From positions 124,001-188,000 of the forward strand of contig NC_087381.1 in the NCBI RefSeq assembly GCF_963675165.1: DNA of 64,000 bases. The letters are read 5' to 3'. The position numbers and the translations under genes were made by a program. Position 1 is the stretch's first letter. Each line of letters starts with the position of its first letter. Below, one piece after another: positions 30,660 through 41,600 of this stretch. The notes under the pieces were generated by a model, which saw only the letters and a program-made list of their open reading frames with translations, was not told the origin of the DNA and did not search any database. Origin of the DNA: Halichondria panicea (Eukaryota; Porifera; Demospongiae; Suberitida; Halichondriidae).

Positions 30660-30944
30660 CAGTAGAACCTCCATTATCCAGAACCTCGATTATCCGGCTT
30701 GGAAGTTTTTTAAAAAATAATTCAGAAAATGGGCGTGTCCCTCAAACACACATGCGCATTGCAGCTGTTACCATGGAGACATGCCTGCTTATCTTCTGCA
30801 CATGCGCAGACAACCATGTGGCACTGCTGTTTATCAATAAAGTGGGTGGATCAAGGCGTGGTTTTATCTATTCGATTATCCGGCATATTCACTTATCCGG
30901 CCTGCTTCTGGAACCAAGGTGTCCGGATAATCGAGGTTCTACTG
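30660..30944. mobile_element. pogo/mariner-type MITE with TA target duplication
   Basis: Ends CAGTAGAACCTCCATTATCC and, inverted, CAGTAGAACCTCGATTATCC, flanked by TA on both sides (30,658-30,659 and 30,945-30,946). The CAGT-GAACCTCG-TATCCGG style of terminus is typical of pogo/Tigger-like elements. 285 bp, no coding capacity. Inserted near the TAPT1-2 exon at 31.03-31.12 kb. Confidence 0.8.
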
Positions 30945-31292
30945 TACTAGGCTCGTACATGTATATAAGGTGGTGCAGGGGAATACCTTTTGATGTACTT
31001 GTTCTATCTGTCCTACGTGTGTCCTCACCTGCAACATGACAGTATGGCTGTGTAGACAGTGAGACTGAGCAAGGCTCTCAGAGGCAGCCATGTGAACACA
31101 AACAAGAAGGTATCCTGAATATATGGGAGGATTGTCACAGCACATCAATCTTACCATAAATTACCAGCTTACCATCATTATTAGGAACCCAAACAGCATT
31201 AACTGTGTGGGTGTGTGAGGAAGAGAGATTATACATTGTCACATGTGTCTAGTTGCCAGGCACAGTATTTCATATTAGTACACACATTTATT

Positions 31293-31372
31293 GGTACAAA
31301 GTGTGGTGGTACAAAGTGTGGCTGGTACAAAGTGTGGCGGGTCGCCACACTTTGTACCACACTTTGTACCTA
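31293..31372. repeat. Perfect-stemmed hairpin from TGGTACAAAGTGTGG repeats
   Basis: Three direct copies of GGTACAAAGTGTGG followed by two inverted copies (CCACACTTTGTACC) around a GGGTC centre. Not seen in the intact TAPT1 intron. A structured RNA gene is not supported. Confidence 0.8.
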
Positions 31373-31629
31373 GCTAGATGATTATAATCAGCTAGTATAA
31401 TGATGATATCATGCATGCTGACACATGTTCAATGTATTTGCTGATAATGCAATGATAGTGTGGGCACATTAATTGTGGACACATGCCCCATCACCTTCTC
31501 TAGTTCCCTCGGAGTCTTCATGAACCTAGTGACCCTCCTTTGCTTCTCTGAGAACAGTCCCTGGCCATCTTTGAGACCATGTCCCCTGGTCAGCTCACAC
31601 CTCACGTAGTTATACAGGGATATACCCAT

Positions 31630-32117
31630 ACCTGCAGGAGAGGGGGGTACATGTACACACGTGTGAATATACCGTAAGTTACAATGCTACGCAACAAAAT
31701 TCAAAGCCATTTTATTACTCAGAGACAGTATTAGTCCTGGCTTCTGACACACCCGTACCACGTACCCACCTAGTTGGGCACCAGTGTTACTCATCCACCA
31801 AAATAATGTACAGTAACATAATTAACCCACGGCCACGTACTATCAGCACTCCAGGTACTATATATGGCTAGCTACAGTAGGCACCTTTCTTTTTGACGGT
31901 ATAATTGGTACGTCAATCGAATCGTACGTCCAGAGCTCAATGGTCTCCCTGACATTCGAGGAAGTTTGCTCATATTATATAAATAGATGAAGGAAGAGAA
32001 AGGGATTGGAAACGCACGACGTCATTTGACGTCATGTTTTACTATGAGCTAGGAATGCCGGATGCCGGGCGAGCCCCAGGTGGTTTCCCCTGAGGCCTAC
32101 ACACTAAATAAAAATGC
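31630..32117. other. TAPT1-2 side of the divergent promoter
   Basis: Keeps short matches to the intact promoter (GTACATGTACNCACGTG, then AAAGCCATTT). A palindromic GACGTCATTTGACGTC-like pair near 32,018 resembles CRE/ATF half-sites. No gene seen. Confidence 0.4.
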
Positions 32118-32119
32118 TA

Positions 32120-33360
32120 CAGTGCAACAACCAAAGAGAGTAGATTTTTTTTTTTGGTACACATTTTTTACATTTTGTGGCATATCTTCTAAAGTAAAAG
32201 TGATATGATCTATTTGAGTGCAGGTACTGAAAGTTCAACTATTGGCGCTTCCATTGGACCACCACCTGTTACATCACATGACATCATCAGTATAAAATGG
32301 CTGTCTGAAGATGTGTACTTCCGAAAATATGTTAGGAATAGAAGTAGCTTATTTGTTTGAGTTAAGATCTGAAATTTGTTGTGCATGTACCTGAGTATAT
32401 TGCTCATCTTTTGAGCTTCAACGGAAGTCTGGGCTACTAGTAAGTTCTGAGAAATACTGCATTTTGTTGTTTTTTGGTGGCAAATATGTTAGGAATACAA
32501 CTTTAGATTTTATATTAGTTAAGGTCTGATTTTTGAGCAGCATGTACTACAATAGTGTACTTTTCATCTGTACTAACTTACAGGAGTTAGGCTAGCCTCT
32601 TCTTTGCTAGAGCGGCCCATCTTGTCAAAAACAGTGCTTTTTATGACTTTTGGGGCAATTTGGCTACGTAGTAAGCTCAATTACCACGCCCCTGTGACAC
32701 AGAATGACCAACACCAACTGTGTATTTGCAGGTAGACATCACATGACCTTTGGATGTAGCAAATAACAACAAGATGATTTGTGATGTCACAAATCAATGA
32801 ATATCATTGCATACGTCAGCAAAAGTAGCAAAACGGAGCAAAATCACCATTTTTGACAAGAAGGGCTGCTCTAGCAAAGATGAGACTTGTCTAGCTCCTG
32901 TAAGTTAGTACAGATGAATTCTATGCTATTGTAGTACATGCTCCTCAAAAATCAGACCTTAACTAGCATAAAATCGAAAGTTGTATTCCTAACATATTTG
33001 CCACCAAAAAACAACAAAATTCAGTATTTCTCAGAACTTACTAGCAGCCCAGACTTCCGTTGAAGCTCAAAAGATGAGCAATATAGTCAGGTACATACAC
33101 AATAAATTTCAGATCTTAACTCAAACAAATAAGCTACTTCTATTCCTAACATATTTTCGGAGGTACACATCTTCAGACAGCCATTTCATAGTGATGATGT
33201 CATATGATGTAACAGGTGGTGGTCCAATGGAAGCGCCAATAATTGAACTTTCAGTACCTGCACTCAAATAGATCATATCACTTTTACTTCAGAAGATATG
33301 CCACAAAATGTGAAAAAAAATAATATAAAAAAAAATCTACTCTCTTTGGTTGTTGCACTG
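32120..33360. mobile_element. Large foldback element (arms ~510 bp) with TA target duplication
   Basis: Ends CAGTGCAACAACCAAAGAGA and its inverse, flanked by TA at 32,118-32,119 and 33,361-33,362. The arms (about 32,120-32,630 and 32,850-33,360) stay similar throughout, including near-identical 65-codon open frames that are reverse complements of each other and so not evidence of a protein. The middle of about 220 bp is unique. It splits the divergent promoter between the broken TAPT1 copy and GP-B2; the equivalent place next to GP-B (8.95-9.35 kb) lacks it, so it arrived after the duplication. Confidence 0.88.
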
Positions 33361-33559
33361 TAAGCTTATTTGATATTCCTCACATACAGATTACTGATAG
33401 CTGGCCAAGCAGTCAAGCAGTTAGCTTGCAAACTAAAGTATTGTGCATTTACCTGTGGAAGGTGCAGCTGTACAAACTGAACACTTATGCTCGATTTGAC
33501 CAAAAATATCTTTGATTGGTTTCTCTGCTATAGTACAAAGAAGAAACGCAAGAAATCTT

Positions 33560-35533
33560 ATGCAAATGTGCAGAAGTCAATCTAACAGCATTTTTCGACG
33601 GTGGATGGTTTGGCTGGTTCTCCTAGGCGGCTTGGGAGCAGTGGTCTGCTCAGCCTCAGACGATGTCGTATTGCAAGGTTTGTTTTCATTCTAGCTAGCT
33701 TGTAAACAGCTTGTTCAAAACATATTCTAACTACAAGCTCCCCCACAGTCAATCAAGTTCTAATATACATGTATTTTTTTTGCAGGCTCCTTCATTGCAT
33801 TTACAGATGCGAATATATTGAAGGTACCCTATCCGAGTGATCCTGGTGAACTTCCTATCACCCAGTTTGACAGATCTTCAACTGCAAGTCTCACAAGCCC
33901 GGCTGCTTTGTATGACAATGGTCAAGCATTGCAAAACAGCATACTAGATGAGCAGTACACGGTAGTTGTTGGCTTGTTGTCCCTCGAAATCTTCAGGAAT
34001 ATTTCAACAGGTTCACTGCTGGAGCATGTGGATTCATGGTCCTACCCTGATGGTCATCAACCAACAAAGCTTTTGAAATCAGTTACCAACCCTGAAAACT
34101 TCTTTCTTACATTCCAGGGCCACCGTCCTTTGGAGTTTGCTATTGATAATGGGGAAATTCATTCTATGCAGTCTGGCATCGAGGAGGCCGCTCAAACTCT
34201 CTCTACACTGTTGCCTTCAGTCGACGATGATATTTATGCATTAGTAGTATCCGGTAATCAAGTTCGATTATTCTCCGTGTCAGAGCAAGAATACAAAAGA
34301 ACTGTTAGCCTGGCTCCCAACTGCATGCAAATAACCAATCTCTACTCCCTTCCTGCAATCCCACAAGATAGAACAGTGACCTTTGTGGTTAAGTGTATTT
34401 CAAGTGGAGGTCAAGTTGTCCAATACCACGTGATTGCGTCATATGGCACCAATGCCCCTCTGGAATTCACTGCCATTGAACTGGGGTTTCCTATTGCATC
34501 AAGTACTTTCTTGGCTGTACGAAACGAAAGTACTCTCACTGTTTATAATCGAATGCACTTGACAAGCGGCGTCCCTCAATCGCATACTTTCGATCAAGAA
34601 ATACAAAAGGTTGTCGTTTTCGAGGCACAAAGCAGAACAATATTGTTGGTTTATACGGCTGTTATTAATTTAACGCAGGTCGATGCATCAGATTTGTTCT
34701 ATGCTGTGCCTGGGGCCATTCAATCTATTCCGGGGACTCTACAAGATTCGTCTAATTCTCCCCATATGATTGTCAACGATGGATTGGTTGTCGTTGCTAG
34801 GAACAATCAAAAATTTGATATGGTGGCTCTGACAATGGACAGTACTACCTTTGCTCTGGTAGAAGCAGCTCGAGGGGTAGGGACAAGCCAATCTCCTAGC
34901 TTTATAGCATTTGTACCTGATCCAAACAGCCCTTCTGTAGTGACAGATGAACCTACTCAGTCCCCTCAGACCACTACCGATGAAGTTTCTCCAACTACAG
35001 CCGCTCTAACTACCGATAATCCAACCACAGCTCCAACCACAGTTCCAACCACAGCTCCAACTACAGCCAATCTAAATCTATGGATTATATCGGTGGTGAT
35101 GGTGGTGGTGGTGGTTGTGCTTGTTTTAATTGTCCTGGTTTTGCTTGTTTTATTTCTATTATATCGAAAATGGAAGAAATCCAGTGGAAAAAAAAACATA
35201 CGTGCTCGTAAGGACACAGGGAAAGCAACAACTTCTGCTCCTGTCTTTGGCCAAAACAGTCATCAGCCTGTCGAAGAAACATGCGATGCTGAAAATACAG
35301 TAGTGATTTCGATTGACCAGGTCCATGACAAGGCTACAACCTCTCCTACCCCGAAATATGTCTTGGTAAGTTCTGCAACTACATCAGACCATGGATACTA
35401 CTCGGCTAAAGCAACCCCTCTCTCGGTGCGTGGTGATCTCGGTGATCCCAACAACTCCCTGCAATCTAGCCGAAGTGATGTCTCTGTGGCGGGGGTGGAC
35501 AATAATAGCCTACAAGAAACCACGTCTCTGTAA
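33560..35533 (+). CDS. GP-B2: inverted paralogue of GP-B with a different tail
   Basis: Two exons: 33560-33677 (signal peptide FRRWMVWLVLLGGLGAVVCS) and 33786-35533; 621 residues. Intron position, phase and even intron sequence match GP-B. The first about 410 residues are nearly identical to GP-B with scattered substitutions (for example ITRYDR/ITQFDR, YRTNDPLVF/YGTNAPLEF). From the stalk on, the two diverge sharply: GP-B2 has a longer Thr-rich stalk with TTAPTT repeats, a very hydrophobic span (near 465-495), and a 117-residue tail with KYVLVSS and HGYYSAK tyrosine motifs. The last part again resembles GP-B (PNNS-QS-SRSDVS). The reading frame is intact. The start could lie further upstream at 33512. 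Same-ectodomain, different-tail pairs are a feature of paired receptors, but function here is unknown. Confidence 0.83.
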
Positions 35534-35837
35534 AGACTGTATTTATTTTAAGAGTATTTTATTTATGGTGTGAGTGGTTGTGTGGTCAGTTAGTAGGATG
35601 ATGAAATGTATAGTGTAATTAAAAATTCATTGTTGATTTCCTGTGAACTGAACTGTTGCATATGGTATGCACAGAGGGGGACACCCAGGGAATTTATTCC
35701 CACGTTAGTACATAATTATTCTCGAAACACAACCGTATCAAATTGATTTTTAGTCGCAGTCACCTTGAGTGGATGGTAAAGATCGTTAACTAAACTGTGA
35801 AGTGGGAAGTGCGGCCTGGGATCTAGGCTAGCTCTAG

Positions 35838-36625
35838 ATTGGTATCTGTTCCTGGCGAAGAACGTGAGATAATTGATATACCACAATTTTTTAGTAGCAG
35901 TTTTAAGGAAGGAAGCTATGTACTGCCTGACAGTGAGGCAGTTTTTTTGCCCTCAAGGAGAGTGTCCACCAGCTGTGTACAGTAATGGCACGTTGTTCCT
36001 GTTCACTGCAGACCCTCAGTTAAAATCGTACCAGCTCCTCTCAGCGTATGATATCAATAATCCATCAGCGAATCCAAAGCGGATCAATAGGGTTCTAAGA
36101 ACTGCAATATATGATTTTTGTTTTCCAGTGACTGCAGACATTAACGTCCTGGACCCTCCAACCCCCTCACCACCTCACCCTCTTCCAACCACATATGTGG
36201 TAGATGAAACAGGACATTCCCATCTTGCTGTAGGAGAAATTGTTGGAATTGTGATAGGAATTGTTGTAGCGATTGTTGTACTAGCAGCAATAATAATTGT
36301 TTTCTTTCTCTGGAATAGGAATAGGAATAGGAAAACAGTACAAATTCACACTACTGATTCCGATTCTCATCCTTCTCCAACGGACACTCGAAGCACATCT
36401 ATGGCATCGCTCAATAATCCCTCTGCTACTTCCAGCCGTTCTGAAACACCTGTGCCAACAAATTTTTCTACTCAATTGGGCACTCCAAACACGTTTATGA
36501 CATTGCGTAATCCTACCAGCCATTCTGTAACATTTGTGAGTGTACCTACACCAGAAACAGTCATAGATCATGAGGATGTTCCCCTCCCGTCTCGCAACAC
36601 CCAGCAGCAGGTTCCACCTAAATAG
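35838..36625 (+). pseudogene. GP-C2: 3' fragment of a GP-C-like gene
   Basis: Homology to GP-C begins abruptly near 35,838 (GGTATCTGTTCCTGGCGAA), right after a GCGGCCTGGGATCTAGGCTA sequence like the transposon ends elsewhere in the window. The 5' two thirds, including signal peptide and most of the ectodomain, are missing. Four extra T near 35,940 shift the frame relative to GP-C. After that the frame is open for over 220 codons: CPQGECPPAVYSNG, the RINRVLRT block, a proline stalk, a membrane span (GIVIGIVVAIVVLAAIIIVFF), a basic cluster and a Ser/Thr-rich tail unlike that of GP-C. No signal peptide or promoter is apparent, so it is called a pseudogene, but the long open tail leaves room for use as an exon of another transcript. 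Confidence 0.65.
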
Positions 36626-37388
36626 TTCACCATACTTTTTTTTTTTTTTTTTTTTTTTTTAAACATAGTTCATTGCATTTTATGACTGTTCTCATAATCA
36701 TTTTTTATGCATTAATAATTATTGGCAAAAACATAGATGGCAAAAACAAGCTGCAAGCAGCCCCACCTCCATTGAAATGCTGGTTAATTGGTGGCTGCAT
36801 TTTATTATTATCATGGTTGCAAACAGAATCTTTCAAGTGGCTTGAAACCATAATAATACAGGTTAATAATCATGGTCATTAATAGCCTCGAATCCAGGCC
36901 GATTGTATTTTAATCGGCCTGGTCTCGAGGCTAGGTCATTAATAAACACAAAAAAATGGTAAAGAGTGTTAAGTATTATAAGTCAGTGTTGACTCGGGCT
37001 GATTTTCTGATTAGAGAAAAATCGGCCTGACGTTTTAATACTTCAAGCCGCCCTTGAAACAGCTGTCGGCTGTTGAGCAGCCCCACCCACTCCTGCAGCA
37101 AAAATGGGCGTGCCTGCTCTCCAGGGACCTGTGCAGTGTGTATACGTGTGTACCGTACCAGAGCTGGACCTCCCACAACTCCATTGCCATTACTAAAGTG
37201 TCTACCATCTTCTGTATAAACAGCTAACATCTCCCTGGAACTAGTATAAGACAAGACAGGTGAGCCTCTCATTCATGTTGTCACTGTATCATGTCAGGCA
37301 TCTTTTATAGTATGTGTGTATGGTTGAATAGCAACAAATTGTCCTTATTTTTGGTTTTTTATAGCTATTCAGTCCCCTCCCCACACAG
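36626..37388. other. Spacer with a poly-T run and one palindromic element
   Basis: A run of about 22 T at 36,639-36,660 follows GP-C2. At 36,880-36,935 lies an AGCCTCGAATCCAGGCCGAT / inverse palindrome of the family described at 20.78 kb. Nearby, TTATAAGTCAGTGTTGACTC at 36,977 recalls 22,517. A possible 5' UTR of TLNRD1 occupies the right side. No gene seen. Confidence 0.5.
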
Positions 37389-38456
37389 ATGGCCACGCCC
37401 CCATTCCCCACAGAGGTACTGCCCACCTCCCCCAGTCTACCCAGCGACCTATTCCTCACTCCAGAGCTCATCAATCGAACGTGCCGCGATTCCTGTGACC
37501 GAATACAACTAGTGGCCGACCTCCTACTACTTCAGTCCAAGTCCAACACCTACCAGCCAGTAGCCGGGCAGAAACCAGCTGCACTCGAGCCGATATCCCA
37601 GGGCAACGAATCGTACAGCAAGTCAAGAGATGCTATTGTTGCCAACACCAAAGGGCTTGCAATATCTATTAAAGATCTGACACAGAACTTACACAAACAC
37701 AGCCTGGGGGGAATCTATCGCACGGTGGAGTCAATGACAGAGCAGGCTATCGTACTAACCGAGGCGGCCACTCATGCAGCGTACTTCACAGCACTGGCAG
37801 ATCGTCGATGCCAACCAGCACGGCCGAGCGTCGTGGACCGATACTCATTCGAGCGTGCAAAACAAGCCATTCACATGTCCTACGATATGTTCAAGCCTGA
37901 CTACATCAACTCTATGACTCGAAGTCAAGTGCTACAGATCTCCAAGACGTTTGCAAACAACATTGCTGTTCTAACACATGGATGCAAGAATGCAAGTGAA
38001 AACCAATCCTTGAAGGAAACAGATCGCAGTCAGTTTGCTAATCTAGTTGTTTGTCTACAAGGAACCACTTCATCTTTCCTGTCCAGCCTCAAACTGTTTG
38101 CAGCACATCATTCGGAGGATAACAGAAAAAGATGTTTGATTTTCGGCAAACCTCTACTTGCGGCTGTTGACAGCACTGTAGAGTTCTCGTATTTCCGCCA
38201 GTTTGCCGGGAGAGCGGCGGTTTTGACGGAGAGGGGGTATGAGTCACAGACAGAGATACTCGGTGCTGCCATGGCGATTGTCGGATCGAGTATTCAACTC
38301 CTTGAGACAACTGGGGACATTTTGAATGAAGCTGACTCAGAAAATTGGCAAAAGATGGTCAACTGCTGCAAAGCCGTGGCCGATGCTACGAAACTACTAT
38401 CAGGGTCGATGCGAATGCACACACCGTTGCCATCACGACGACCCTCTGTAAACTAG
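37389..38456 (+). CDS. TLNRD1: Talin rod domain-containing protein 1
   Basis: Single-exon gene of 355 residues; ATG at 37,389 follows a typical spacer, stop at 38,454-38,456. It matches vertebrate TLNRD1 (MESDC1), also intronless and about 360 residues: QLVADLLLLQSKS near the N-terminus, DAIVANTKGLAISIKDL, VVDRYSFERAKQAI, GAAMAIVGSSIQLL, and the ending PSVN. The fold in the family is a talin R7-R8-like pair of helical bundles that dimerises and binds F-actin at filopodia. Helix-rich composition without membrane segments is consistent. It ends 243 bp from the convergent mannosidase gene. Confidence 0.9.
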   Translation: MATPPFPTEVLPTSPSLPSDLFLTPELINRTCRDSCDRIQLVADLLLLQSKSNTYQPVAGQKPAALEPISQGNESYSKSRDAIVANTKGLAISIKDLTQNLHKHSLGGIYRTVESMTEQAIVLTEAATHAAYFTALADRRCQPARPSVVDRYSFERAKQAIHMSYDMFKPDYINSMTRSQVLQISKTFANNIAVLTHGCKNASENQSLKETDRSQFANLVVCLQGTTSSFLSSLKLFAAHHSEDNRKRCLIFGKPLLAAVDSTVEFSYFRQFAGRAAVLTERGYESQTEILGAAMAIVGSSIQLLETTGDILNEADSENWQKMVNCCKAVADATKLLSGSMRMHTPLPSRRPSVN

Positions 38457-38699
38457 TATAATTTTAGTTTTAAACTGTACGTAATTATATACCACACCCT
38501 TTTCAATTATTTTATTTCAAGTGTTGTTTATTATGTACAAAACGTGTTTGCTGTATATATAATATATATTATAATATTATTTGATGACGAAAGTATTAGC
38601 ACAAATAAGTTAGCTTGGTGGAGGTGGTTGTGTGATAAACACATGCAGATTTGCATTGAACTACATGTATATATATAAAATTAATATAATAATCTAGCT

Positions 38700-41600
38700 C
38701 TACCAAGTCAGTCTATAGGTGTGTATGTCCATCGGATTAACGTGAGCTAGGAAGCCGGTGTCACTGTCCAGTACTGCTCGCTCGTGTAGGAGACTGAGGG
38801 AGGTGTGGCTTACAGCAGTGGGCGGAGTTTTAAACAGCTCCAACAGCTTCACCTGTAAGGGGGGGTGGGCTGTTACAAACATACAGCATGACATTAATTA
38901 ATTGAATATTAATTTTAAGGCAAAACTGAAATAGCTAATAGTGATGGTACCTACGTACATGCATTCACGGTAACCGTCACCTAGGTAACCACATACGTAC
39001 CTCCCCGTCGACCAATGAGCATTGCAACGGTCCGACATCAAAGCCGCAATCAAAACCCCTCCGGTGGAGAATAAGCGCTGACTCAGCAGTCTCCCCACCA
39101 CCCTCAGTCAACAGTGTCCGCAGATTGACGAGATTGAAATCACATGGGAAGGGGCGTGGCAAGGGTGTGTATGATGTGAGGGTGTGGGAGATGTGAGGGG
39201 AGGTGTGGATGTGGAGTGGGTGGAGGAGAGAGTCCAATGTAGCGTGACCCATTAGAGAGTGGTAGACCAACTGGGCCGTCGGCTATAGGGAGGCAATAAA
39301 GACAAACATAATGAATAAATTTGGCGAATAAGGCAGCAATTGAACTATTATTGGCGATAAAAATAATTATAATTTGATAGACGGCATTAGATAAAATTGG
39401 GAATTTTAAATATTATGCAGACCTTGTTTTGCCAAGCCTAAATAATTTTACTCGCTAAACAATACAACCTCCCGCCCACTCACCGAAGCCTCGCCCATTC
39501 TCCTCTCAACGAGTAGTCTGAATGGTTCTCTGGTTGGTACGCTGTCTTTAACTCCTTGTCCTAGTCCCCTGTTGTCATCCTGCATGAGTCGACGGTCCAA
39601 TATCACCTCCAACCATCCTGGAGGGAGGCGCGGCATGAGGGGGCGTGTGTGTGGGGGTGGGAGTTAGTGTGGCATACAATTATTGTACTCAAAACCTACT
39701 AAATTTGACATTGGATCCACGGAATTCAAGTTATGGCAGCTGAAAGAATCCCGAACCATTGATGGAGGGGGTGTAGTTGAATATCTTTCAACAGCCTTAA
39801 CTTTAGTACCGTTGATCCAAATGATGTGTTGCAATCCAAAATTTTTTCAGGGCCCTAATTTGTCATTTTTCGGCCTTGGACCATTATTCATGGTATTGCC
39901 AAATCGGCAAATAATTTTATCTCTCAAATATGATTTTTGATGACACCATTTGAACTATTTTTTTCTAAGCTTTCAGAAAATCCTAAAAAATTTGACATTG
40001 GATCCACGGTATTCAAGTTATGGTAGCTGAAAGAATCCCGAACCATTGATGGAGGGGGGTGTAGTTGAACATCTTTCAACAGCCTTAACTTGAGTACCGT
40101 TGATCCAATGTCATAAATTTTATAATTTTCTGAAAGCTTAAAAAAAGACCTTTCAAATGATGTGTTGCAATCCAAAATTTTGTTGGGGCCCTAATTTGTC
40201 ATTTTTCGGCCTTGGACCATGGGCTATTATTCATGGTATCGCCAAATCGGCAAATAATTTTATCTCTCAAATATGATTTTTGATGACACCATTTGAACTA
40301 TTTTTTTCTAAGCTTTCAGAAAATCCTAAAAAATTTGACATTTGATCCACGGTATTCAAATTATGGCAGCTGAAAGAATCCTGAACCATTAAGTGAACAG
40401 GACTATTGTACAAGTAACAGTACACTGTGTAATCTATTGCACTGCTCACCTTGTTTAAGCGAGGCCACGCCCAGTGGTTGTCCAGTGAAGAGAGTGACCC
40501 TGTGATTAGCATCCTGAACGAGAGCGCTGGTGGGCATTGGATAGAAATTTCCCTGGAGGGTTAACTTGGAGTAAGTCCGTCTCTTAACAAGCTGGTATCC
40601 ATTATCATCAGTATAGAAGGTGTCCTGAGTGTTGGCTATCGATGTGTGTACTCGCATTGCCACTTCCTTGTTAGATTCTCGCGTAATATCCACGAGGTTG
40701 CTAATGGCAACGGAACGTCCGTCCATTCCCGGAGAATTAAATAGTTGAACTGAGTGCACGACGAGACCTGATTGGACGATTGTACGCACTTCTTGTAGCT
40801 GTGTGTGTGTGGAGGCAATAATTGATAAAAAAACTACATACAACTTGTCACGCCCACTCACCAAAGGTCCTATCACCACGGAGACAGGGGATTTCCCTGC
40901 TGAGACCCCACTAGCTTTCCCTCCAGGCATGAACAGGTAGGCACCGCTCTTGTCCTTACCAGATGTCGTACCATAGACCACAAACTCTACCTCAGTACGC
41001 ACTTCAGACGATCTAAAGTGGGTGTGGTTAGGGGTGTGGTTATACATACTGTATAATTATTATTATAGTTGGTGTTTTAGTTCAGTGGATTATGGAATAT
41101 TTACTGTATTGTATATTTAAGGCGACACAAAAAACAAGTACGGCACTATAAAATATTGTTGTCACTAGCTTTCTAAGGCACACCGCACACACGCCCACAC
41201 ACTCACCCTCACACCCACACACTCACCCTGTGGTGATGGACTTGAGTAGTCCATTAGTGCCGGAGAACTTGGCAGATATTGAGTGAGAGGAGAGGACAAA
41301 GTCCGCCGCTGACACCACCTCCTCTGTCTTGAACACATCACTGTGTGTGTGTGTGTGTGTGGGGTGTGTGGGTGGTGTGTGTGTGTGGGGGATGTGGTGT
41401 GTGGGGGGGTGAAATGTTATAGTAGAAAAAGCTATAAAACCTCAAAGTTAGCTATCAAAATAGGCTCATTGCGGAAGCTTTTCCACCAGCAAACTGTAGT
41501 TCAGTACAATACTCACCTTTGTATAGGGCCCATGTTGATGTACTGTACGTTGGCAGGAACACAGGCCACACCCCCTTGCTGACTCAGCTGATAATGCGAG

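Larger units (their letters stand above)
25018..31629 (-). pseudogene. TAPT1: Second TAPT1 copy, inverted and broken
   Basis: Mirror-image partner of 9.35-17.36 kb. Recognisable exons run from 31,485-31,629 (SLYNYVRCELTRG...RELEK) through about 31,030-31,120 (LLSLTVYTA part), 29,105-29,195 (YHLIKGQSVIKLY part), 27,010-27,075, 26,715-26,750, 26,080-26,250 (AYLKSVLPVVVMVMV), about 25,375-25,450 and 25,018-25,315. Damage: the exon with VVVDSIKHAF has lost one base at the Asp-Ser-Ile codons and shifts frame; the last exon has a two-base insertion after SFIPP and loses the conserved VERFTLCSNRI end; the exon ending at the TAPT1-1 position 13,417 is cut by a repeat at 26,752; and the exons carrying VQATTLNVA and MMSNNFVE are not found. 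A product resembling TAPT1 cannot be made. Several elements (28.2, 29.4 and 30.7 kb) sit in its introns and are absent from the intact copy. Confidence 0.85.

Noticed and set aside
31293-31372. microRNA-type hairpin
   Set aside because: The stem is made of tandem direct and inverted copies with a tiny loop, unlike a miRNA precursor, and no conservation can be shown.
25018-31629. Second functional TAPT1 gene
   Set aside because: At least two frame changes, a truncated exon and missing central exons exclude a normal product.
32210-33271. Two 65-codon frames with nearly the same protein on opposite strands
   Set aside because: They are the two arms of one foldback element; similarity follows from the inverted repeat and does not show protein conservation.
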